The notes under the pieces were generated by a model that was not told the DNA's origin, did not search any database, and worked only from the letters and a program-made list of their open reading frames with translations. Made by a program: the position numbers and the translations under genes. A stretch of 64,000 nucleotides of DNA from Beijerinckiaceae bacterium (lineage in GTDB: Bacteria > Pseudomonadota > Alphaproteobacteria > Rhizobiales > Beijerinckiaceae): NCBI GenBank assembly GCA_947370975.1, contig CANBNG010000013.1, positions 55,563 through 119,562 of the forward strand, in the 5' to 3' direction. Position 1 is the first letter of the stretch. Every line of letters begins with the position of its first letter. Of the stretch, positions 25,774 to 32,731 are shown in pieces.

Positions 25774-26409
25774 ATGATGGCCTATCTGAAACCGTTTCTG
25801 CACGCCCTGACTCTTGTCACCGCGCTGTCTGGCAGCGCCCATGCTGACGCGATTTCGGAGTGGAAAGATATTGTCCTGCCGCCTCCGCCCGAATTGAAAG
25901 CGGCCAAGATAGACCCTGCGACAACCGCGCTTCTGCTGCTCGATTTCACCAACCAGACCTGCACGCCTGAACGACGCCCGCGCTGCGCGGCGCAAGTGCC
26001 GGGGCTGGCAAAACTGCTGGGCGAAGCCCGCGCGCATAACATGCTCGTCGTCTATAGTGTCGCGACCGCGGGCTCGGGCGCAAAGGACATACTCGCGCCA
26101 CTTGCCGCCCGCGACGGCGAGCCCGTGCTGCCCCCGCTCGGCCCCGATAAATTCATCAGCAGCGATTTCGAGAAACTGCTGAAGGACAAGAATATCCAGA
26201 CACTCATCGTCACGGGAACAGCCGCCCATACGTCCGTGCTGCACACGGGCGGCGAGGCGGTCCTGCGCGGCTTCAAGGTTGTCGCACCAGTCGATGGCAT
26301 GTCCTCGAATGAATCGTTCAGCGAGGCCTATACCGCCTGGCATCTCGTCAATGCCGCACGCATCATGAATGGCGTCACGCTGACACGCGTCAACATGATT
26401 TCGTTCTGA
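25774..26409 (+). CDS. Secreted isochorismatase-fold protein lacking the catalytic Cys (paralogue 1)
   Basis: A 211-residue protein with a signal peptide (cleavage after SAHA). The isochorismatase/cysteine hydrolase fold is shown by the Asp motif TTALLLLDFTNQ near residue 50 and the C-terminal GTAAHTSVLHTGGEA loop. The position that is normally the nucleophilic Cys is Ser here. A Cys pair, TCTPERRPRC, and the C-terminus MISF are shared with the paralogue at 26720. GGGAGG precedes ATGATG at 25774. Cysteine-dependent amide hydrolysis is unlikely. It could act as an isochorismatase-like hydrolase or a binding protein. Confidence 0.75.
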   Translation: MMAYLKPFLHALTLVTALSGSAHADAISEWKDIVLPPPPELKAAKIDPATTALLLLDFTNQTCTPERRPRCAAQVPGLAKLLGEARAHNMLVVYSVATAGSGAKDILAPLAARDGEPVLPPLGPDKFISSDFEKLLKDKNIQTLIVTGTAAHTSVLHTGGEAVLRGFKVVAPVDGMSSNESFSEAYTAWHLVNAARIMNGVTLTRVNMISF

Positions 26410-26449
26410 TCGACACGGGCTTTGATTCACGCTTTTGCTCGATGAACCT

Positions 26450-26692
26450 CGCGACCCCCACCCCGCTCGGCTTTGCCCACAAGGGGAGGCGTTCGGGTCA
26501 ACACTCCATCTGATCCCCCGCCCCCTTGTGGGGAGGGGCTAGGGGTGGGGGTCGCGCAATTCGATCCGAAGAGAGGCGCAGCTTGATTGCTTCGCTCTGC
26601 TCGCAATGACGGTGTTTGCTGGCGGGCGAGTGCGCCCACCCCCCCACCCCGCTCGGCTGCGCCGAGTCGGCCCTCCCCGCAAGGGGAAGGGG
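26450..26692. repeat. Dispersed intergenic inverted repeat, family 1, copy B (three arms)
   Basis: Three arms related to the element at 6351-6490 are visible. Arm one at 26450-26488 reads GCGACCCCCACCCCGCTCGG and onward. Arm two at 26521-26558 is the inverse type, CCCCCTTGTGGGGAGGGGCT and onward to GTCGCGCA. Arm three at 26634-26692 has CCGCTCGGCTGCGCCGAGTC and ends CAAGGGGAAGG. Arms one and three can each pair with arm two. Confidence 0.8.
26585..26612. repeat. Dispersed intergenic repeat, family 2, copy B
   Basis: GATTGCTTCGCTCTGC followed by TCGCAATGACGG matches the core of the element at 8009-8042. It sits between arms two and three of the family 1 element. Confidence 0.55.
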
Positions 26693-26719
26693 ATTTAACG
26701 AGGTAAGGAAGTCACTGCC

Positions 26720-27364
26720 TCAGAAGGATATCATGTCAATCTTGGTAAGTTTGACGCGCTCGGCCAGGCCCGGACCGTTGACGAGCTGCCAGGCCGTGAT
26801 CTGTTCGGAAAAGGCAGATGAGCCCGACATGCCATCGATCGGCAGGAGCACATCGTAATTGCGATAGGCTGCACCCGTAGCCGTGTAGAGCACAGCGCCA
26901 TTGGCCGCCGTGCCGACCGGGATCACGGTCTTGATGCCCTTTTCCTTGAGCGTCTTGTCGAGATCGGGATTGAGGAATTTATCGGCGCGCGCGGCAAAAA
27001 TGGGCTCGCCGCTCTGGGCTGCGAGTTCTGGCAGGAAGCCGCTCATCACAGGATCATTGCCGGTGACCGTATAGATCACGGTCATGCCTTTGGCGCGGGC
27101 CTCCGCTAGCAACTTCTTCACCGGCGCAACGCTTGCCACACAACGCGGGCGGGCCTGCTCGGTGCAGGAGGCTTTCATGAAATCCATGACGAGCAGCGCT
27201 GTGGTCTTGGGATCGGCGCTCACCTTTTGCAGCGGCGGCATCGCGGGCGTCTTGATCGTGGCCCATTCCGCGGCCAGATCTTCCGCCTGCGCAGGCGCAA
27301 AAGCACCCGCAAGGCCCAGCAGTGAAAGACCCGCAACAGCGGCAATATGTGTGTTCATGCGCAT
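26720..27364 (-). CDS. Secreted isochorismatase-fold protein lacking the catalytic Cys (paralogue 2)
   Basis: A 214-residue protein with a signal peptide ending APAQA-ED. It aligns along its length with the product of 25774-26409: same TTALLVMDFMKA Asp motif, same Cys pair (SCTEQARPRC), same GTAANGAVLYTATGAA loop and C-terminal DMISF. At the nucleophile position it has Ala. GGAG lies 9 bases before ATG 27364. It is the last gene of an operon with two cytochrome c genes, 26 bp after the beta-propeller cytochrome, so it probably works in the periplasm with them. Confidence 0.75.
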   Translation of the reverse strand: MRMNTHIAAVAGLSLLGLAGAFAPAQAEDLAAEWATIKTPAMPPLQKVSADPKTTALLVMDFMKASCTEQARPRCVASVAPVKKLLAEARAKGMTVIYTVTGNDPVMSGFLPELAAQSGEPIFAARADKFLNPDLDKTLKEKGIKTVIPVGTAANGAVLYTATGAAYRNYDVLLPIDGMSGSSAFSEQITAWQLVNGPGLAERVKLTKIDMISF

Positions 27365-27390
27365 AGAGTGTGCTCCAAACGTTCAAGGCT

Positions 27391-29244
27391 TCAATGCGCG
27401 GCGCGGCTCTGCAGCGCCTGCATGTCCGCGTCGCTGCGCACCGTCATGACGGCAACGCGGCGTGTGCGGGAATAGGGCAGCACGACCTGCATCTTTCCAT
27501 CCTTCTCAAGCAGAGAGACATGGCGCGTCTCGGTGCCGCGAGAGGGCAGGTCGAACAGGGTCCATTGCGACGTGGTCGGATTATATTTGGCGACCGCATC
27601 CGTGCTCCAGAGATTTGTCCAGACATTGTGGTCCTTGTCGACCTCGATCTGGTAGGGCTGCTGGCTTGCCGGATTGGGCAGGGGAATGAGATCGACCTTG
27701 TTGGTCTTGATATCGATGCGGGCGAGATTTCCGCCAAAGGAATTGCCGACCCAGACCGTATCGCCATTTTTATCCGCACCCATGCGGCGCGCGCCCTGCG
27801 CATAGGGGTAGGGCGTGTTGAAATCGGGCACGACATAATTTGCATAGAGCTTGCGCTCGTCGGGCGTCAGCCGATCGAGCTCGGCTTGCACGGGCGGCAG
27901 CTGGATCTCGACCGTCTGGCCGGTTTTGACATCGCCCTTCTGCACGCGGTCGAATTTCATATCGAGCCACCAACCATTGCCAACGCTGTCGGCAGCCGTG
28001 CCATAGACTGTACCGACACCTTGGGGCGTCTTGTAGGTGACGGATTTGAATTCCGTGAAGGTCTCGGCTGCCGGATCAAACCGCAGCACGCCATCGGGCG
28101 TCGTCACCCAGATAAACCCTTGCGGATCGACATCGAGCGTGCCGGCTGTGCCCGACATGGGCTTGGGCGGGCTGTAGACCGTGACCTTCTCGGTCTTGGG
28201 GTCGAGCTTGGCGATGCCTGTCGGCTTGCCGCCCGGCGAGGCGCCGGGGCGCGTGTTGAACCAGATGAAGCCCTTCTGATCGCGGATGATGCCATGCGTC
28301 TGGCTGGCGAAACCGTTGGGTTCCTCGATCTTGATCGCCTTGAACGCGCCGGTCTTGGCATCGATGCGGCCCACCGTGATGGTGCGGCTCGGCCAGGAAT
28401 GCGTGAACCAGAGATTGCCGTCGAGATCGGCCTCCGCATCATGCACGCCATAGCCGCCAAACATACCCGAGGGCGTGCCCTTCGACCAATCGCTGCCGTC
28501 GTTCTGATAATAGGTTCCCGGCAGTTTCAGATCGGGATCGAGCGGAACGTCATATTCTTTGAACACGGCACGCGCAGCCTCACCCGTGGGGCGCGTGCGC
28601 AAGTTGAAATTCATCGACGTTTCGCCGGGGCCGCGCGCGCGCGCAAGATAACGCGCGAGTTCGTCCTGATGCGCATCGATGCTGGCATTGGGCTTTTCGT
28701 GCTCGCCGCGATAGACGCCAAGCACATTGACGCGCTTCATGAGTTCGAGGATCGCCGTCCACCCCGCCTCGTCGAATGTGTGCTGGAGCGGGAAGGCGGC
28801 CGTGTGGCAGCCGGTGCAGGTCTTGCGAATGAAGGTCTTCATTCGCGCATCGTCGGCAGTGGCTTCGGGCAAGGCGGCGAGCATTTCATCGCCGGGCAAT
28901 TGGCGCACGAAATCACGCGTCGGTTGCAGGCTGAAATCCTGCACCCGGGCAGCTGTCAGCGCGACATCGCCCTTCGCCATTTCATAGGCGATGGCCTGCG
29001 CCCAGACGCGATATTTGCCCTCGGGCATATCGGGGAAGAAATAGCGCCCTGCCTGATCGGTGAACACCGTTGTCGTGATCGGCGTCCCCTCCATCTTTGC
29101 CGAGACCGTGACGCCGGCCATGGCCGCCCCGTCCTTGGTCCTGATGGAGCCACTCAGCATGGAATCGGCCTGCGCCTGCCCCATGCCAAGGGCGGACATG
29201 AGCGCAAGCGCGCTGACTTGAAGCAATATCTGGGAATGTTTCAT
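27391..29244 (-). CDS. Secreted cytochrome c fused to a carboxypeptidase-regulatory-like domain and a Vgb-type beta-propeller
   Basis: A 617-residue exported protein. After a signal peptide (cleavage near GQAQA-DS), residues ~28-105 form a Cna-B/carboxypeptidase-regulatory-like beta domain (GSIRTKDGAAMAGVTVSAKM). Residues ~130-205 hold one c-type heme site, CTGCH at 143-147. Residues ~260-610 are repeats of the NHL/virginiamycin B lyase (Vgb) type (DLDGNLWFTHS, DQKGFIWFNTR, DPQGFIWVTT, DKNGDTVWVGNS). Such fusions are seen with periplasmic dehydrogenases, but the substrate is unknown. ATG 29244 has GAGAGG upstream. It follows the small cytochrome c gene by 42 bp. Confidence 0.8.
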   Translation of the reverse strand: MKHSQILLQVSALALMSALGMGQAQADSMLSGSIRTKDGAAMAGVTVSAKMEGTPITTTVFTDQAGRYFFPDMPEGKYRVWAQAIAYEMAKGDVALTAARVQDFSLQPTRDFVRQLPGDEMLAALPEATADDARMKTFIRKTCTGCHTAAFPLQHTFDEAGWTAILELMKRVNVLGVYRGEHEKPNASIDAHQDELARYLARARGPGETSMNFNLRTRPTGEAARAVFKEYDVPLDPDLKLPGTYYQNDGSDWSKGTPSGMFGGYGVHDAEADLDGNLWFTHSWPSRTITVGRIDAKTGAFKAIKIEEPNGFASQTHGIIRDQKGFIWFNTRPGASPGGKPTGIAKLDPKTEKVTVYSPPKPMSGTAGTLDVDPQGFIWVTTPDGVLRFDPAAETFTEFKSVTYKTPQGVGTVYGTAADSVGNGWWLDMKFDRVQKGDVKTGQTVEIQLPPVQAELDRLTPDERKLYANYVVPDFNTPYPYAQGARRMGADKNGDTVWVGNSFGGNLARIDIKTNKVDLIPLPNPASQQPYQIEVDKDHNVWTNLWSTDAVAKYNPTTSQWTLFDLPSRGTETRHVSLLEKDGKMQVVLPYSRTRRVAVMTVRSDADMQALQSRAAH

Positions 29245-29286
29245 GACATCCTCTCGCAGCATCATCGGATGAGGGGTGCGCCGGGC

Positions 29287-29670
29287 TCAATTATCGTCGC
29301 GGCGCTCGCCTGACGTGCGGGCTGTCGGCGGGGCATCGGGCGGGGGCGGAGCCAAGGTCTGCACATAGGCGACGATGGAGCGAATCTGCCCCTGGCTGAA
29401 ATGATGCTTGAAGCCCGGCATGCGCGGCACGCCCTCGCTGATGACCTGCGCCATCACATCGGCCTGCCCGCCAAGGCTTTCGCGCGACAGGGCGGGACCG
29501 AAGCGGCCGCTGTTGATAAGGGGCTTGGTGTGGCAAACGCCGCAGGATTGTTCGTAGAGCTGGCGACCCGTGGCAAGATCGGGAGCAGCCGCCGTCCCGC
29601 CCGCGCTTTGGGCCAGAACCGGCGGCGCGGCAAGGGCTGCAAACAGGAAAATTCCCGCAAATCGGGTCAT
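29287..29670 (-). CDS. Periplasmic monoheme cytochrome c
   Basis: A 127-residue class I cytochrome c with signal peptide (cleavage after PPVLA) and heme motif CGVCH at 43-47. The likely distal Met is in GVPRMPGFKHHF. It is the first gene of a three-gene minus-strand operon and is divergent from the molybdenum hydroxylase at 29832 (161-bp gap). That makes it the natural electron acceptor of that enzyme, in place of NAD+ or O2. The C-terminal ~20 residues are Pro-rich. Confidence 0.85.
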   Translation of the reverse strand: MTRFAGIFLFAALAAPPVLAQSAGGTAAAPDLATGRQLYEQSCGVCHTKPLINSGRFGPALSRESLGGQADVMAQVISEGVPRMPGFKHHFSQGQIRSIVAYVQTLAPPPPDAPPTARTSGERRDDN

Positions 29671-29831
29671 CGGCTCCTCCCTGAAAACGTCTTTTCATGG
29701 AGCCTATGCCCAAGGGGGCCGGTCTGAAAAGCAAAAAAGCAAAGCTCGAACCGCCCTGCCGAATTGCGGAGACGCCTTTTTCGTGGCTCACTCACACCAA
29801 CAAAGAACGACCGAGACCGGGAGAGATCGCC

Positions 29832-32087
29832 ATGAACATCGAGACCAGCCGCCGCAACTTTCTTGTCGGCGCAGGCGCCCTGACCATTGCGATTGCCCTG
29901 CCCGGACGAAAGGCCAGAGCCGGACTTGCTGCCACCCGCCTGCCGCTCAAGCCCGAGAATCTGGCGACCTACATCAGCATCAATGCAGATGGCAGCGCGG
30001 TTGGCTGGGTCGGCAAGATCGACATGGGCCAGGGCACGGATGTCGGCTGGGCGCAGATGATCGCGGAGGAACTCGATCTGCCGCTGGCGCGCGTCAGCAT
30101 CGTGCAGGGCCATACGGATGTCACCATCAACATGGGTGGCGCCTCGGGCTCGACCGGCATCTGGAAGGGCGGCGTGGCGTTGCGCGCGGCCTCTGCCGAA
30201 GCCCGCCGCGTGCTCGTGGAACTCGCCGCCGACAGGCTCGGCATCGCGCCGGGCGATCTGCGCACGCAGGACGGCCGCGTGATTGCAAAGACCGATGCCG
30301 CCAGGAGCATCGGTTATGGCGAGCTGATCGGCGGCCGCCATTTCGATGAAACGCTCGAATGGAACAAGATCATCGGCAGCGATCTCGCCATCAAGGGCAA
30401 GGCGCAACCAAAATCTCCCAAGGATTACAGGATCATTGGCAAGAGCGGCATTCCGCGCCGCGATGTGGCGGGCAAGATCCTGGGCACCAGCGAGTACATG
30501 GTCGATGTGAAGGTCGAGGGCATGGTGCATGGCCGCGTGATCCGTCCTCCGGTCGCGGGCGCTGTGCCTGTGGCGGTGGATGAATCCTCGGTGAAGGATA
30601 TTCCGGGCGTCATCATCGTGCGCGACAAGGGCTTCATCGGCCTTGTCGCGCCGCGCGAATGGGATGCGATCAAGGCCGCGCGCAAACTGGCGGTGACGTG
30701 GTCGGATGCAAAGCCACCCTTCCCCGGACATGAGAAACTCTACGACCACATTCGCAATGCCCCTGTCATCAAGCGCGATGTCGACAAGGAAAAGGGCGCG
30801 ACCGACGCGGCCTTTGCATCCGCCGCGCGGGTGATCGAGGCCAGCTATGAATGGCCGTTCCAATCGCATGCGCCAATGGGCCCGGCCTGCGGCATTGTCG
30901 ATGTAAGACCAGGGGGCGTGCGCATGTGGAGCGCCAGCCAGAAGCCCCATTATGCGCGCGACGGCGTAGCCAAGCTGCTGGATATCGACCCGGAGAAAGT
31001 GGTCTGCATCTCGACGCTGGGGCCAGGCTCCTACGGGCGCAATGATTCCGGCGATATTGTCATGGATGCCGCAGTGCTCTCGCGCGCGGTCGGCAAGCCG
31101 GTGCGCGTCCAAAGCATGCGCCACGAGGGCCATGGCTGGGATCCGAAATCCCCGGCGGGCGTGCATACCTCACGCGTTGCACTCGATGCGCAGGGCAAGA
31201 TCACCGGCTGGCATTTTGAATCGAAGGTCTTTTCCAAGCGCGACTTCCTCAACAATGAAGGCGATCCCTCGCATACGCTTGCCGGCCAATTGCTGGGCCT
31301 ACCGCTGAAACCCGTGCTGCTGTTCGGCGCGCCCGAAGAAAACTACGGCTTTGAGAATTTCAGCAAGATTTCGAGCATCATAGCGCCCCTGCTCGACCGC
31401 GCTTCGCCGCTGCGCACGGCCCATCTGCGCGATCCAGGCGGACCCCAGACACATTTTGCCGTCGAATCCTTCATGGATGAAGTGGCCGCGGCGCTCGGTC
31501 AGGATCCGCTCGAGTTCCGCCTGCAATATGTGAAAGACCCGCGCGATCTCACCGTCATCAAGGCCGCGACCGACAAGGCTGGATGGCAGAAGCGCACGGG
31601 CGCGCGCAAGCAGCTGCGCGGCGATGTCTATCTGGGACAGGGCCTCTCCTATGCCGTGCGTGGGGGCACGCGCGTCGCCATGGTTGCCGATATCGAAGTC
31701 CATCGGCTCACCGGACGCGTCTGGGTGCGCAAATGGACGGTGGCCCATGATTGCGGGCAGATCGTCAATCCCGATCTCGTCCGCCTCGCCATCGAAGGCA
31801 ATGTCATGCAATCGACCAGCCGCGCGCTCTTCGAGGAAGTGACCTTCGACACGAAGAACGTCACCAGCGTCGACTGGAACGGCTACACCATCGCCGATAT
31901 CAAGGATGCGCCTGAGACGATCGACATCATTCTGATCGACCGGCCCGATGTCGCCCCGACCGGTGCGGGCGAAGCCTCCTCGCGCCCGACAGCAGCGGCC
32001 ATCGCCAATGCCATTTTCGATGCAACAGGCGTGCGCCTGCGCCGCGCGCCGCTCACACCGGATCGTGTCAAGGCGGGCATGGCATGA
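29832..32087 (+). CDS. Tat-exported molybdenum hydroxylase large subunit (xanthine dehydrogenase family, IorB/aldehyde-dehydrogenase-like)
   Basis: A 751-residue molybdopterin-binding subunit. It begins with a Tat signal (SRRNFLVGAGALTIAIALPG), indicating folded export. The molybdenum-domain pattern is GWVGKIDMGQGTDVGWAQM, then VQGHTDVTINMGGASGSTG, then PGSYGRNDSGDIVMDAAVLS. The C-terminal GAGEASSRPTAAAIANA contains the conserved catalytic Glu. Family members such as isoquinoline oxidoreductase beta subunits pair with a small [2Fe-2S] subunit, but no such gene lies next to this one. ATG 29832 starts the Tat signal, and in-frame codons upstream do not fit. The stop overlaps the MEKHLA gene. 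Confidence 0.88.
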   Translation: MNIETSRRNFLVGAGALTIAIALPGRKARAGLAATRLPLKPENLATYISINADGSAVGWVGKIDMGQGTDVGWAQMIAEELDLPLARVSIVQGHTDVTINMGGASGSTGIWKGGVALRAASAEARRVLVELAADRLGIAPGDLRTQDGRVIAKTDAARSIGYGELIGGRHFDETLEWNKIIGSDLAIKGKAQPKSPKDYRIIGKSGIPRRDVAGKILGTSEYMVDVKVEGMVHGRVIRPPVAGAVPVAVDESSVKDIPGVIIVRDKGFIGLVAPREWDAIKAARKLAVTWSDAKPPFPGHEKLYDHIRNAPVIKRDVDKEKGATDAAFASAARVIEASYEWPFQSHAPMGPACGIVDVRPGGVRMWSASQKPHYARDGVAKLLDIDPEKVVCISTLGPGSYGRNDSGDIVMDAAVLSRAVGKPVRVQSMRHEGHGWDPKSPAGVHTSRVALDAQGKITGWHFESKVFSKRDFLNNEGDPSHTLAGQLLGLPLKPVLLFGAPEENYGFENFSKISSIIAPLLDRASPLRTAHLRDPGGPQTHFAVESFMDEVAAALGQDPLEFRLQYVKDPRDLTVIKAATDKAGWQKRTGARKQLRGDVYLGQGLSYAVRGGTRVAMVADIEVHRLTGRVWVRKWTVAHDCGQIVNPDLVRLAIEGNVMQSTSRALFEEVTFDTKNVTSVDWNGYTIADIKDAPETIDIILIDRPDVAPTGAGEASSRPTAAAIANAIFDATGVRLRRAPLTPDRVKAGMA

Positions 32088-32572
32088 GCGCAATGCGCGA
32101 GCACAAGACCCCCGTCTGGGAACGGGCAGAGGTGATTGCCCACAGCCAATTGCTGCTCGGCTCCTTCCGCGCCCGTGTCGGCCGCGATCTGATGGATTGC
32201 AGCGGCCACCCACAAGGTGACGCCAAGGCGCTCTACGAGGCGCCCTTCGCACTGCTGTCGCACGGCACGCAGGATGACCCCATCCTCAATTACGGCAATG
32301 AAACCGCGTTGCGGCTTTGGGAGATGGACTTTACCGCCTTCACCGCCATGCCCTCGCGGCTGACCGCCCAGCCCATGCTGCGCGAGGAACGCCAGCGCCT
32401 GCTCGAGACCGCCGCACGCAAAGGCTATATCGATGATTATGCCGGCATCCGCATCAGCCGGACCGGCAAATTGTTTCGGATTGAAAATGTCATCCTGTGG
32501 ACGATCACCGATAAGGTTGGCGTAAGTCACGGACAGGCCGCATTTTTTGACCGCTGGACGCCGCAGGAATGA
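32084..32572 (+). CDS. MEKHLA-domain protein
   Basis: A 162-residue cytoplasmic protein matching the MEKHLA domain, a PAS-related domain first described in plant HD-ZIP III proteins and found alone in bacteria (PILNYGNETALRLWEMDF; SRLTAEP-like SRLTAQPMLREERQ; YAGIRISRTGKLFRIEN). It starts with an ATGA overlap on the molybdenum hydroxylase gene, so the two are translationally coupled. A sensory or maturation role for that enzyme is inference only. Confidence 0.8.
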   Translation: MSAMREHKTPVWERAEVIAHSQLLLGSFRARVGRDLMDCSGHPQGDAKALYEAPFALLSHGTQDDPILNYGNETALRLWEMDFTAFTAMPSRLTAQPMLREERQRLLETAARKGYIDDYAGIRISRTGKLFRIENVILWTITDKVGVSHGQAAFFDRWTPQE

Positions 32573-32731
32573 CGTAAAGTCCCTGCGCGCAGCCCATATT
32601 TTCTCTGCGGCAGTTTCGTTTTATCCAAAGGAAAAATTTATCTTGTCCTGAAAAGCCCCATGTTTATGCGATCGTTTTTACCTTCTCGAGACTCTTTCCC
32701 CGCAGTTTGAGCGCGACAAAGGGGAAAGGCC

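Larger units (their letters stand above)
26410..26719. other. Intergenic region between convergent isochorismatase-like paralogues
   Basis: These 310 bases have no gene. Most of the stretch consists of repeat arms of family 1 plus one family 2 copy, listed separately. It separates the 3' ends of two paralogous genes that face each other. Confidence 0.7.

Noticed and set aside
27370..29313. Plus-strand open frame of 647 codons over the beta-propeller cytochrome gene
   Set aside because: The minus strand has signal peptide, heme motif and repeats. The plus frame has none of these.
29667..31166. Minus-strand open frame of 499 codons within the molybdenum hydroxylase gene
   Set aside because: Antisense to conserved molybdenum-domain motifs, with no domain of its own.
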